Source: Odoribacter splanchnicus DSM 20712 (GTDB taxonomy: Bacteria; Bacteroidota; Bacteroidia; Bacteroidales; Marinifilaceae). Taken from it: 64,000 nt of DNA. Shown here piece after piece: positions 1-8,414 of this stretch. A model generated the notes under the pieces. It saw only the letters and a list, made by a program, of their open reading frames with translations. It did no database searches and had not been told where the DNA came from. Numbering within the stretch: the stretch's first letter is position 1; every line of letters begins with the position of its first letter. The stretch spans positions 1,736,001 to 1,800,000 of the forward strand of contig NC_015160.1 of the NCBI RefSeq assembly GCF_000190535.1. The letters run 5' to 3'. Position numbers and translations under genes: made by a program.

Positions 1-140
1 AACCGTCCGGCATTAGAGCGGATATATTGCCAGTCAGCGGAAATTTTCTCCTCCGTTTCCTGACACAGCCGTCGGATCTCCCGCTTCTCCAGGATAACCT
101 GGCCGAGAGGGGTTTTGGGATTGACCTTTGTCGTCTTCAT
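1..140 (-). CDS. Unrecognised small protein, 5' part only, overlapping the holin-like gene
   Basis: I do not recognise a named family. Reading minus-strand from an ATG at 138-140 (or 144-146, same frame) there is an uninterrupted frame of about 46 codons that leaves the window at base 1. It begins MKTTKVNPKTPLG and continues as a charged helix rich in Glu, Lys and Arg, with the stretch DWQYIRSNAGRL at the window edge. It uses a different frame from the holin-like gene and overlaps its last 107 nt. The order YtxH, holin-like protein, small cytosolic protein is, to my knowledge, common in Bacteroidales, which is why I believe this frame. Function unknown; the 3' end lies outside the window. Confidence 0.65.
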   Translation of the reverse strand, partial: MKTTKVNPKTPLGQVILEKREIRRLCQETEEKISADWQYIRSNAGR

Positions 141-489
141 CGTCATTCGCTTGCAAAGCTTCGATAACCATATTCATTATCCCGATCCGGATTCCATGTT
201 TCATTCCCCAGACTATCAAAGTGAACAATAGGTAAAAACCTCCGACAATCAGAAAACCGAGCGCCGGACTATCCAATAATTCCCCCAGATAGCACCCTAA
301 GGCGACAAACAGAAACAGAACCGTAAAAAAGGACAGTAATAACAAGATAAGGCTATGTGAGAGAACTGCAAGAACGATAGCAGTCCTCTCGATAGCCATT
401 AATTTCAGTAGACGGAGTTTCAACCTGGCATAAGTTGAAATATCTTCTTTCAATTCAGTAAATATTTTCCCTGCAGTATTCTCCATCAC
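34..489 (-). CDS. Phage-holin-superfamily (DUF1469-like) membrane protein
   Basis: A 151-residue inner-membrane protein. A short cytosolic N-terminus (about 1-35, helical and charged) is followed by two hydrophobic hairpin segments at roughly 36-66 and 72-96, then a hydrophilic Gly/Pro/Asp-rich tail. This is the plan of the DUF1469/holin-3_6 superfamily, which is chromosomal and usually unrelated to phage lysis; no phage genes are nearby. The gene lies 8 bp downstream of a YtxH gene, so the two are probably cotranscribed. Its 3' end is shared with another reading frame, which may explain the low-complexity tail. The exact role is unknown; an envelope-stress function is inference from the YtxH partner. 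Confidence 0.75.
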   Translation of the reverse strand: MMENTAGKIFTELKEDISTYARLKLRLLKLMAIERTAIVLAVLSHSLILLLLSFFTVLFLFVALGCYLGELLDSPALGFLIVGGFYLLFTLIVWGMKHGIRIGIMNMVIEALQANDDEDDKGQSQNPSRPGYPGEAGDPTAVSGNGGENFR

Positions 490-497
490 CTCCCTGG

Positions 498-977
498 TCA
501 GTTAACCGACTTTTCAGAGTTCTTTACCCGATCTTTCAGGTTATTCACGTCTTTCCGGTAACTTTCGGCATATTGGGCTTGTTTTTGTTCATCAGCCTCA
601 GCCCTGTTGTCCATCGTTTGCCGGAAATCATTTGCTTTCTGAGAAAGGTCGTCGGCGGTAGCACTAGCCTTATTACCGGCGGCCTCAGCCCATTCTTCGG
701 CTTTATCCCCGGCTTTACCGGCCCACTGGCGTGCTTTATCGCCAGCCTCTTCGGACCATTCCCCGGCCTTACCGGCAAACTTCGAACCGGCATGTTCAGC
801 TTTTGCTTTTACTTTTGAGAATACCGACCGGGCACCGTCTTTGATCCCATGTCCCACTTCCCGCAGCTCTTCCTCCAGTTTCTGGCGATGTTCACCTGTC
901 ATCAGGTAGCCGACAGCGGCTCCGACAAGTGCTCCAATCCCCAAACCTAACAATAGTTTTGAATTCTCGCTTTTCAT
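498..977 (-). CDS. YtxH domain-containing protein
   Basis: A 159-residue protein starting with one glycine-rich membrane segment (about residues 8-27, LLLGLGIGALVGAAVGYLM) followed by a long hydrophilic, Ala/Lys/Glu-rich region. The middle part carries imperfect repeats of about 10-12 residues of the type AGDKA-x-x-WA (about 70-110), similar to LEA-like amphipathic helices. The N-terminal segment is diagnostic for YtxH, a family linked to general stress in Firmicutes and common in Bacteroidetes. It leads a short minus-strand transcription unit with the holin-like gene. Its biochemical function is not known. Confidence 0.8.
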   Translation of the reverse strand: MKSENSKLLLGLGIGALVGAAVGYLMTGEHRQKLEEELREVGHGIKDGARSVFSKVKAKAEHAGSKFAGKAGEWSEEAGDKARQWAGKAGDKAEEWAEAAGNKASATADDLSQKANDFRQTMDNRAEADEQKQAQYAESYRKDVNNLKDRVKNSEKSVN

Positions 978-1061
978 AATCTTTTGTTTTTATCGTATTG
1001 TACATACTCAACGAAAGGAGAAAGCAAAAAGTTTGGTTTTTAAATAAACTTAAAGCAAATT

Positions 1062-1697
1062 TCAAGACAACAACTCTAAAACCTTTTCCGGCCGGCTAAA
1101 ATCAGGAATGACAGCTGAAACTTTATCGCCAATGGCCTCTTCAGGATTCGTCGTCGCCAATCCGATCACCCGCATCCCGGCAACCGTACCCGCTTGTATT
1201 CCGGAAAAGGAGTCCTCGAAAACGACACATTCTCCGGGATCCACCTGCAAATCCCGGGCAGCCAGCAAATAGCACATCGGATCGGGTTTGCCGGACGTTA
1301 TCCGATCGGCCGTTACAATCGTATCGAAAACCTTCTCTATGTCCATGAGCTTTAAAGCACGCTCTATTTTAATCCGATAAGAACTGGTTACCAGGCCCAC
1401 CCGATATCCCTTTGTTTTAAGCATATGCAAAAACCGAACGGCTCCTTTTACTTCCGGAAAATCCATCGTCTCTTCGTATTCATCACAGGCCCGGGTAATC
1501 TTCCCGAGTTCTTCGGAAGAATAATCCGAAAAATAAAGTTCATAAATCCGTTGTAAAGTCGTCCCTTTTATTTTTGCCGGAAAATCCGGAATACCGATAT
1601 GATATTTTTCCGCCACTTGTCTCCAGAAAATATCGTAGAGCGGCTCCGTATCCGCCACTACACCGTCGAAATCAAAGAATATCGTCGTTATGTCCAT
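1062..1697 (-). CDS. HAD-superfamily hydrolase, beta-phosphoglucomutase-like
   Basis: A 211-residue cytosolic HAD phosphatase of the PGMB/GPH type. Motif I is DFDGVVAD (nucleophile Asp9, acid/base Asp11), the cap domain occupies about 17-85, motif II is the Ser in LVTSSY, motif III the Lys in SGKPDP, and motif IV is VVFEDSFSG. The length is normal. It should hydrolyse a small phosphorylated metabolite or isomerise a sugar phosphate; the substrate cannot be read from sequence. It stands alone, with a TAACTTTG -7 box about 30 bp upstream of the ATG. Confidence 0.85.
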   Translation of the reverse strand: MDITTIFFDFDGVVADTEPLYDIFWRQVAEKYHIGIPDFPAKIKGTTLQRIYELYFSDYSSEELGKITRACDEYEETMDFPEVKGAVRFLHMLKTKGYRVGLVTSSYRIKIERALKLMDIEKVFDTIVTADRITSGKPDPMCYLLAARDLQVDPGECVVFEDSFSGIQAGTVAGMRVIGLATTNPEEAIGDKVSAVIPDFSRPEKVLELLS

Positions 1698-1726
1698 AGT
1701 TATAAAGTTGCTTGATTAATGGAAAG

Positions 1727-1734
1727 CAAAGTTA
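1727..1734 (-). promoter_or_regulatory. Candidate Bacteroidetes -7 box for the HAD gene
   Basis: The minus strand reads TAACTTTG, a match to the Bacteroidetes -7 consensus TAnnTTTG, 29 bp upstream of the HAD start. A TTTG lies 23 bp further upstream, slightly longer than the usual 19-21 bp, and inside the terminator of the preceding gene. Confidence 0.45.
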
Positions 1735-1749
1735 TTATTTTATTCAAAA

Positions 1750-1786
1750 CATCCCCCCAAAGTTTTTATCTCACTTCGGGAGGATG
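1750..1786 (-). terminator. Rho-independent terminator after the broken IPT lipoprotein gene
   Basis: On the minus strand 1774-1786 pairs with 1750-1762 in a 13-bp stem (two G-U pairs) with an 11-nt loop, followed by a T-rich run. It ends the long sigma/SusCD locus that starts near 15.4 kb. Confidence 0.65.
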
Positions 1787-1848
1787 TGCAGGCAAATATT
1801 TTTCGATATCCTGATTTTTTAAGGAAAGAACGTTTGAATTGTTATCGA

Positions 1849-2886
1849 TTAATCCTTGTATTCGAAACTGATGGTGGATACATCCTCTTCATCCGTACAG
1901 GTAATCGACTTTATGCCACCCCATTCTTCGTATGTATAGGTGAACGGTAAATTACCGTAGATTACATCCGAAGAGGTAGGAAGATTGGCAGAGGAGTTTC
2001 CGCAAAGCCCTAAAAGGTGCGGGAAAAAATCACTATTTTCCGTAATGGCCGTAAGGATAAATTTGTAAATACAAATAACGGGGTCTACGCCATTCGTGAT
2101 ATTCTTTTGTTCTCCGAATTTAAGTCCGCCTCCGTCGATGGCAACCAAGTTGTTATCGGTATATTTGTATTCTACCGGATACTCCTCCTTTTCTATTTCT
2201 CCATCTTCATTCTCTCCCTCATATACTCCGATCACAGAAGTAAGGTAGTTATCGGTATACTCCAATCTGAACGACGTGCCGTAAGCATCCACATAACTGG
2301 CTATTTTACCGTCTTTCAGGACATAAGTGAATGTTTCGGCTTCTTCTTCATCAGCGATAAGAATCTGTTCACCTTCCCGTTTTACATTGTAAATCATTTC
2401 TTGCGTTTCGCCCTCTGCTTCTACGGTATATCCGATTTTCTCAATTTGTCCGCCTTCTCCATAAGTCAGGGTATATTCTATCGTGCCCAAATAATCCGAA
2501 AAGATGACTTTGGTGAGCGTTTTCTCCACTTTGTTCACAATCACTTCCACCGTCCCCAATTCATACTCCTCATTGTTTTGGCGCACGATGACCTTCTAGT
2601 TACCGGCTTCTGCGTCGGCAGGCACGGTAAAGGTCACGCTTGTAGCCGTGAACGCTGCCCCTTCGATGTCTAAGGTTTTGGTAGCATCCGCACTGTTTTT
2701 GAGAATGAGTTTGGCAGCTGTGACAAAGTCTTTGCCGTTAACGGTGACTTCCTCACCGGCGGTGAAGGTTTCCGGCAGGGTTGCGGTCGGAGCAACGGGA
2801 GGCGTCGGTTCGTCGTCATTGTCCGAGCAGGCGGTGAAAGCACATGCGCTGCATACCATCAGCAGCATAATCCAAATGTTCTTCAT
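1849..2886 (-). pseudogene. IPT/TIG-domain lipoprotein interrupted by an in-frame TAG
   Basis: The whole span is one reading frame of 346 codons broken once, by a TAG at 2596-2598. The N-terminal part has a signal peptide with lipobox (CSACAFTAC, then acidic residues) and an IPT/TIG immunoglobulin-like fold ending ...VPADAEAGN. After the TAG the same frame continues at once with KVIVRQNNEEYELG, the last strand of the IPT domain, and then about 230 residues with repeated Tyr/Gly-rich strands of the DUF4595 type. The natural residue at the stop would be Tyr (TAC to TAG). The gene follows the M16 peptidase by 19 bp. Read alone, the two halves would be a 96-residue truncated lipoprotein and a protein with no plausible start. 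Confidence 0.8.
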
Positions 2887-2905
2887 AACTTTAAATTTTA
2901 AAAGG

Positions 2906-5668
2906 TTAATAAATTACCACATCGATACATTGTGCCGTGTCGAAAAATTTGCGGGCAAATGCCACAATGTCTTTCGCACGGATTTGGTCGATGATACCGT
3001 CGAAATAGCGGGGGTCATCGAGCTGGGTATGGGTGCGGTTGTAAAATTGCAGGTTTTCCGTCCAGTAGGCCACATTCTTTTCGGCAAACGCCTTTTGGTG
3101 TTCTTGTTTAAGCACCAACAGATAGTATTCGGCGTCATCTTCGGAGATACCTTCCTCTATGAACTGCCGGATTTGGTCGTGGACAATCTGGCGCATCCGG
3201 GGACCTTTGGCCTGCGAGCTTTCGAACTGCACGGCAAAGGTCTGGTCGTAGAACGGGTAATCCTCCGCTTCCGTGTGGAGTTGTACCCCGTAGGAACCAC
3301 CCTCGTCCTCGCGGATGATTTGCCGGAAGAGGTTGTCGAAATGCTTCTGCAGGACGTGGAAACAGATTTTATCCGACGCCTTGGTTTTCAGGTGGTTTTT
3401 GTATTCGATACTGACCATGTACTTCTCTTCGGGCAATCCTAAACGGATGTCGCGTGTAGCGGATGCCGTGCTGGCATACCGGTGGTGCACCGGCGTCTCG
3501 CGGACGTTGCGCGCCGGCAGGGAAGCGATGTAAAGCTCCACTAACCTGCGGGCCTCTTCACGGGGGAGGTCACCGACGAGATAGAAAGCGAAATCGGCAG
3601 CGTTGCGGAAACGCTCGTCGTAAATTTCCACCATCCGGTCGTAATCCATCGCCGCATAGTAAGCCGTATCCGTTTTGCGGATGCGGGGCGACGGCAGGGT
3701 GTGCAGCTCTTGCATGACGGAGGCTATCGAGTCGTCGGTCGTCGGTTTGGCGTAGGTGCGCTGAATTTTGTTGGCACGCACATATTTGTCGAAATCCGGA
3801 CGGCTGAACCGGGGATGTACAACGGTCAGGTGAAAAAACTGGAAAGCAATCTCCGCATCGTCGCGTGTACTGCTGCAACTGATACTTTCCGACCGTTCGC
3901 CGAGGTCGATATTGATGTCGATATTGTGTCCGCGCATGATAGCGTTGAGCAGCCGGGCGGGGTATTTGTACAGCCCGTATTGCAGGAACAGGGTATTCAA
4001 CGCATCGGCCGAGGGCAGGTCTTCCGCCGGCAGCAGGGAGCGGCCTCCGGGACTTCCAGCTAAGAGATTGAAAGCACCGCTTTCATAATCGTTGTGTTTG
4101 TAGTAGACCTTGGCGCCGTTGCTCAGGGTCCATTCCTCCGCACCGGGACCTTTCAGCCTTTTGGTCTTGACAATGCGGCCGGCAACAGGAGTGAAATCCA
4201 TCAGGGACGGCAGCGTATCGGCAACAGCCTGCACGTAAGGTGCCGGCGAGGATTGCCGGGCTTCGCGGAGCAGTCGTGTCAAGGTTTCGCTGTCCGGGAA
4301 CGGATAATCCGGATTATTGCCCTGTACGGCATAAATGCGGTTGAGGTCTCCGGCATTCCAACGGTCGAGCCAGGCATGTACGGCGCGGCTGTCAATGGAA
4401 TCGAGCAGGTGCCAGGCGGCGTCTAATTTCTCAGCCACTTCGGCCAGCGGATAACCGAGCAGAAAATGGTCCTGATAGACTTTCAGGTAGACACTGTTGG
4501 GCATACGACGGAGCATAGCCGCAGACTGTTTCAACCCGAGACGATAGTTGTCCGTCAACTCCTTTAGCTTCTGGTCCGTGATGGCGTAACGATGAATGCG
4601 TTCAAGCTGTTCCAGCACTTGCCGAACCGCTTCCTTTTCCATGCCGGGCAGAGGGGTAATGGCGATATTCTGCCCCTCGTAATGACGCACAACGTCGTGT
4701 ACACCGGCCTGTGCACTAAGGAACAAGGCATCCTCTTCCTGAATAAAATCATTGAGGCGCTCGCCGACGATTTGATTGTAAAACTCCCGGCACAACTGGT
4801 CTTTCACCTGTTCGCCGAGTGTACGGAATTCCGGCTTGCGGAAACGTTTCATCAGTACGACGGCGTTCTGGGGAATATCTTCGTCGATAAGCCGGCAATA
4901 CTGGGGCTCTTCGTTGTCCGGAATGGCATATGTCACCCGCGGTTTGGCATTCACGCGCTTCGGAATGCCGGCAAAGAGGCGTTTCACTCCGGCCTCCACG
5001 GCATCGGGGTCGATGTCGCCGAGGACAATGACCGCCTGCTGGTCGGGACGGTAAAAATCGTGATAATAGGCGCGCACTTCGTCGGCAGTGAAGTGGTTCA
5101 GGACTTCCGGAGTACCGATAACGTCGTGGGTGGCGTACTTGCTGTGGTTGTAGAGATAAGCGTTGAGTTGGCTCTGCATCCGTTGCGAAAGGTCCATTCC
5201 CTGACGGCGTTCTTCGAGGATGACTTTGCGCTCGATTTCCATTTCGTCGGCGCGCAGTTGCAGGAAGCCCGACCAATCGTGCAGGATAAGCAGGCAGGAA
5301 TCTACCAGCCCGCCGTCCGTCGTGGGAACGCCGTCGATGTGATACACGGTTTCATCCGCACCCGTATAGGCATTCAAATCCTGAATGCCCCGGCGTTTCA
5401 GGAAAGCGGGTACGCCTTCCGGGAAATGCTCCGTAGCATGGAAAGCCATGTGCTCCAGCACGTGGGCCAGTCCGTTTTGATGTTCCTCTTCCATCAGGGC
5501 ACCCACGTTCTGCACCAAATAGAAGTCGGCTTTCCCTGCGGATGCACCCGTGGCACGGATGTAATAAGTCAGTCCGTTATCCAACCGCCCGTGACGGAAC
5601 GGCGTTTCCGGGGCTGCCGACACGCGGAAGACGCAGACGGTCAGAAATGTCAGAAGGAATATTCTCAT
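2906..5668 (-). CDS. Secreted M16-family zinc metallopeptidase (insulinase/pitrilysin type)
   Basis: A 920-residue protein with a signal peptide (about 1-18, MRIFLLTFLTVCVFRVSA). The inverted zinc motif HxxEH is HVLEH at residues 69-73, and the downstream Glu lies in the ERKVILEERRQ helix near 150. Two M16 repeats follow, with the second catalytically inactive half from about 500 onwards, as in full-length bacterial family members. It should degrade peptides in the periplasm or at the outer membrane. The start codon overlaps the stop of the thioredoxin-like gene by 4 nt (ATGA), so they are translationally coupled. Together with SusC/SusD upstream this suggests uptake and cleavage of peptides. 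Confidence 0.9.
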   Translation of the reverse strand: MRIFLLTFLTVCVFRVSAAPETPFRHGRLDNGLTYYIRATGASAGKADFYLVQNVGALMEEEHQNGLAHVLEHMAFHATEHFPEGVPAFLKRRGIQDLNAYTGADETVYHIDGVPTTDGGLVDSCLLILHDWSGFLQLRADEMEIERKVILEERRQGMDLSQRMQSQLNAYLYNHSKYATHDVIGTPEVLNHFTADEVRAYYHDFYRPDQQAVIVLGDIDPDAVEAGVKRLFAGIPKRVNAKPRVTYAIPDNEEPQYCRLIDEDIPQNAVVLMKRFRKPEFRTLGEQVKDQLCREFYNQIVGERLNDFIQEEDALFLSAQAGVHDVVRHYEGQNIAITPLPGMEKEAVRQVLEQLERIHRYAITDQKLKELTDNYRLGLKQSAAMLRRMPNSVYLKVYQDHFLLGYPLAEVAEKLDAAWHLLDSIDSRAVHAWLDRWNAGDLNRIYAVQGNNPDYPFPDSETLTRLLREARQSSPAPYVQAVADTLPSLMDFTPVAGRIVKTKRLKGPGAEEWTLSNGAKVYYKHNDYESGAFNLLAGSPGGRSLLPAEDLPSADALNTLFLQYGLYKYPARLLNAIMRGHNIDINIDLGERSESISCSSTRDDAEIAFQFFHLTVVHPRFSRPDFDKYVRANKIQRTYAKPTTDDSIASVMQELHTLPSPRIRKTDTAYYAAMDYDRMVEIYDERFRNAADFAFYLVGDLPREEARRLVELYIASLPARNVRETPVHHRYASTASATRDIRLGLPEEKYMVSIEYKNHLKTKASDKICFHVLQKHFDNLFRQIIREDEGGSYGVQLHTEAEDYPFYDQTFAVQFESSQAKGPRMRQIVHDQIRQFIEEGISEDDAEYYLLVLKQEHQKAFAEKNVAYWTENLQFYNRTHTQLDDPRYFDGIIDQIRAKDIVAFARKFFDTAQCIDVVIY

Positions 5669-6942
5669 AGGTCGTTCAGTTTTTCACGAATCATATTCTG
5701 CAACTGCACTTTTACGGCTTCTTCCGGAATGCCGGCACAAACGATAAAGGCCTGGTTGAGGCTTTGTTTCGCCTTGGCCGAATCGCCGGTTTTCTGCTGG
5801 TTTTCCGCTAATAACATCAACAGGCGGGCGCGCAGTTGGGCGGTCATGTCAAACGTCAGCGCACGGTCCAACCATTGAATCAGCATGGGACGGGCATTGT
5901 CCGGCGGATTGCCTTGGTAAATGCCGTAGAGGTCTTCGATGGGCTGAGTGTAATCGTTAATACTCAACGCCTTTCCGGCTCCTGCGAAATATTTGTCCAT
6001 GTTCTCAAAAAAGAGAGGCAGGTTGTGGCGGAACAGGTTGAAATAACTGTCTGCCAGCAGGGTCACCGCTTCAACCGCCGTCAGGTCGCCGAACGGCATG
6101 CCGGCATAAATGGCCCGGAGGTCACCGCCGATGCGTCCGAGGGCCTGCCTGTAGTCGGTCTTGCCGGTACTGCAAAGCCGCAGGATATACGTGTTGTAAA
6201 GTCCGATAAGGTAATTTTGCACCGTTTCCTTGTCTACCGCTTCGCCGTAACGGTCGTAATTTTTGACCACGAAATCGAATATCCCGTCTTGTTTTTCCAT
6301 TTCGGGATGATAAAGCGAAAGGATGGTAAAATCGGTCGGGTTAATCATGTTCTCCAATTTCTTGGTTTTGAGGTACTCCGGGAAAAGGGCATCGATGCGC
6401 ACTTTCCATTTTTCCTGATTATACCCGTTCTGGGTGCCGATAAAATGGGGGGCACGAATCAGCAACTTTTGTTGCAGTTCGGTGTTTTTCTTTTCTTTGC
6501 GCGATTTTTCGTACAGTTTCTCAAAAGGGAGTTCCTCGCCTGTCGCAATCTGCGCTTCAAGCATCAGCACATCGGGAGTGACGGCACCCACAAGGGTCCT
6601 CAATACTTCCCCCTTACTGTCGAGGAACATCAGGGTGGGCAGGGATTCCACTTTGTAGCGTTTCACCACCTCTTTATTGGCGGCCGCATCGCAGTCTAAT
6701 TTGCAATTGATGAAATGTTCGTTGAAGTAGTCTCCCACCGGGGGAATGGTGAACACCTGGGCGGCCATCACCTTGCAGGGACCGCACCAATTGGCATAAA
6801 AATCAATGAAAAGGTTCTTCTTTTCCGCCTTGGCTTTGGCCAAAGCCTCTTCAAAAGTACCCTCGGTAAACGTGATTTGGGCAAACAAACCGTTGGCCGC
6901 CACAAGCAGCAGACCAACAAACAAGAGTTTCAACTGTTTCAT
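5665..6942 (-). CDS. Secreted thioredoxin-like protein with C-terminal helical region
   Basis: A 425-residue protein with a signal peptide (cleavage near residue 21). The thioredoxin fold occupies about 24-135 with the CxxC motif WCGPC (Cys53, Cys56) and the cis-Pro in SLPTLMFLD. The following 280 residues are mostly helical and TPR-like, ending in a region that mentions no known catalytic motif. A periplasmic disulfide reductase or isomerase is the natural reading. In Bacteroidetes SusCD loci such proteins often sit beside peptidases, and here it is coupled to the M16 gene by a 4-nt overlap. Its substrate may be the peptidase or a Cys-containing peptide ligand; that is inference. Confidence 0.85.
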   Translation of the reverse strand: MKQLKLLFVGLLLVAANGLFAQITFTEGTFEEALAKAKAEKKNLFIDFYANWCGPCKVMAAQVFTIPPVGDYFNEHFINCKLDCDAAANKEVVKRYKVESLPTLMFLDSKGEVLRTLVGAVTPDVLMLEAQIATGEELPFEKLYEKSRKEKKNTELQQKLLIRAPHFIGTQNGYNQEKWKVRIDALFPEYLKTKKLENMINPTDFTILSLYHPEMEKQDGIFDFVVKNYDRYGEAVDKETVQNYLIGLYNTYILRLCSTGKTDYRQALGRIGGDLRAIYAGMPFGDLTAVEAVTLLADSYFNLFRHNLPLFFENMDKYFAGAGKALSINDYTQPIEDLYGIYQGNPPDNARPMLIQWLDRALTFDMTAQLRARLLMLLAENQQKTGDSAKAKQSLNQAFIVCAGIPEEAVKVQLQNMIREKLNDL

Positions 6943-6957
6943 ATTTTCAGGAATGAT

Positions 6958-7767
6958 TTATTGCAGGATAAAGGTGAATATATCGGGGAGCACTACGCTA
7001 TAGCCTTCGTTGCTGACCCGCAGAGAAACCATGTATTTCCCGGCCGGAGAGTTGACTTTGGCATCCACATACATCCGTCCGCCTCCGATAACGGAGAGGT
7101 AACGGCCGAAATCGGCTGCTGCCGCCTCTCCCCGGTCGCTCCGGATGCTTACCAAGGTATAGGTAATCGGTTCCGTTCCCAACAACTGCTCGATACACGA
7201 GGTGGTCCAGGGAATATCCAAAGCTTGCTGTTTCTGCAATTTCTCTAATTCCCGGGCAATGGTGAAAGGAGTTTCCAAACCGGCTTCCTGGCAGAGGGCT
7301 TTGATTTTTCTCTCTATCCGGTCCCTAATCTGGTATACAGGCTGGTACACCTCTAACTCGTATGTCACCCAAGCCTCGTATGCTTTTTCGCAATTGTCCG
7401 TCAATTCCTGCACCCGGTCCGGGTCGGCGTCGGATTCATCCTCAAACTGGTCTAAATAGGCGTTCAACTTTTCTCCGTGTTTATTCATAATACCCTCCAA
7501 ACGGTCGAGTTCTTCGATGATTTTCTCCTCTTCCGCTTCGATGGTGCGGTAAGCGTTCAGGGAATCGAGAATCTCCCCGGAATAGCTGTTGAGTTGCTCT
7601 TCTAAGCGGATTACTTCTTGGTTATAATCCTCATAGCGGATAATTTTCAGACTGTCTATGGGATAGCGGGCATTTTCCGTAAACAGGTAGCCCGTGTGTT
7701 CCTTTTCGCATCCTGCCAAAGCGAACAGGGCGAAAAAGAGAGGGAGATATAGGGTATATTTATTCAT
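6958..7767 (-). CDS. Lipoprotein with long coiled coil, SusCD-associated
   Basis: A 269-residue lipoprotein (lipobox ending FALAGC, Cys20). Residues about 50-165 form a long acidic coiled coil with heptad-like Leu/Ile, containing two helical arms around a DADPDR turn. The last 75 residues are beta-rich (GGGRMYVDAKVNSPAGKY) and resemble the C-terminal domains of DUF4843/PKD-like lipoproteins that accompany SusCD pairs. I do not recognise a precise family. It sits between the fasciclin and thioredoxin genes with gaps of 15-17 bp, so it belongs to the same operon and is probably a surface-exposed accessory ligand binder. Confidence 0.7.
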   Translation of the reverse strand: MNKYTLYLPLFFALFALAGCEKEHTGYLFTENARYPIDSLKIIRYEDYNQEVIRLEEQLNSYSGEILDSLNAYRTIEAEEEKIIEELDRLEGIMNKHGEKLNAYLDQFEDESDADPDRVQELTDNCEKAYEAWVTYELEVYQPVYQIRDRIERKIKALCQEAGLETPFTIARELEKLQKQQALDIPWTTSCIEQLLGTEPITYTLVSIRSDRGEAAAADFGRYLSVIGGGRMYVDAKVNSPAGKYMVSLRVSNEGYSVVLPDIFTFILQ

Positions 7768-7784
7768 GTCCGATAAATTAAGGG

Positions 7785-8414
7785 TTATTCAAATAAGAAA
7801 TCATGTCCTAAAGCCTGCACCACCCCGTTTTCGGTCTGAATGTTGCTGGAGTAGATTCTCCGGGAGGTGGCAAACTTTTCGATAAAGAACCACAGATGCA
7901 CGGCCCCTGCATTCCCAACACCCAAGTAGGACTCCTGAAACGTCCACAAGAAGGCTTCACTTCCGTCCATCAGGGTGTAGGTCTTGCCGCCTGTCTTCTC
8001 GCCGGTAGCCTCGGAACGGGAACCACGGGGTACGTCGCTCGTCAGGATGCGTTGCGGAATGATGAGTTTTTCCAACAGACGCCGGCACTCTGCGGCGGGA
8101 ATTTCATTTACCCGCCTGAAATTGTTATTGAACATATAAGTCATGATGGCCAGATTGCTGGGAGCCAGAAACGTAATCTGACCGTATTCGCCTTTGCCCT
8201 CGAACAAATCCTGTAACCCGGCATGTTGAATCATCACCCGGGTGGAATCCCAGTCACGGGGCTGTTTTTTGAAATAGTCCCACATGGAACAGTCGTGTAC
8301 GCCGTAAGCAACGCCACCGTCGTGATAATTCCATTTTGTGCAGGAGCCTAAAGCCAGACCGATACACAAAAGAAGAGCTATATGTATGTAAGATTTTATT
8401 TTTGCCATAACCAA
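7785..8414 (-). CDS. Fasciclin-domain lipoprotein
   Basis: About 207-209 residues; ATG at residue 3 (8408) is the more likely start. The signal peptide ends with LGSC. A single fasciclin (FAS1) domain follows, recognised by the FLAPSNLAI motif near residue 85 and the terminal VQALGHDFLF. FAS1 domains are extracellular adhesion or ligand-binding folds, and in Bacteroidetes they often replace or accompany surface glycan-binding proteins next to SusD. The reading frame overlaps the 3' end of susD by up to 19 nt. It is presumably displayed at the cell surface. Confidence 0.8.
   Translation of the reverse strand: MVMAKIKSYIHIALLLCIGLALGSCTKWNYHDGGVAYGVHDCSMWDYFKKQPRDWDSTRVMIQHAGLQDLFEGKGEYGQITFLAPSNLAIMTYMFNNNFRRVNEIPAAECRRLLEKLIIPQRILTSDVPRGSRSEATGEKTGGKTYTLMDGSEAFLWTFQESYLGVGNAGAVHLWFFIEKFATSRRIYSSNIQTENGVVQALGHDFLFE

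Noticed and set aside
34..489. Prophage lysis holin
   Set aside because: The family name contains 'holin', but there are no endolysin, structural or integrase genes nearby and the partner is a YtxH gene.
4592..5878. A 428-codon plus-strand open frame opposite the M16 peptidase
   Set aside because: It is the antisense of a GC-rich well-supported metallopeptidase gene and has no signal, motif or start context of its own.
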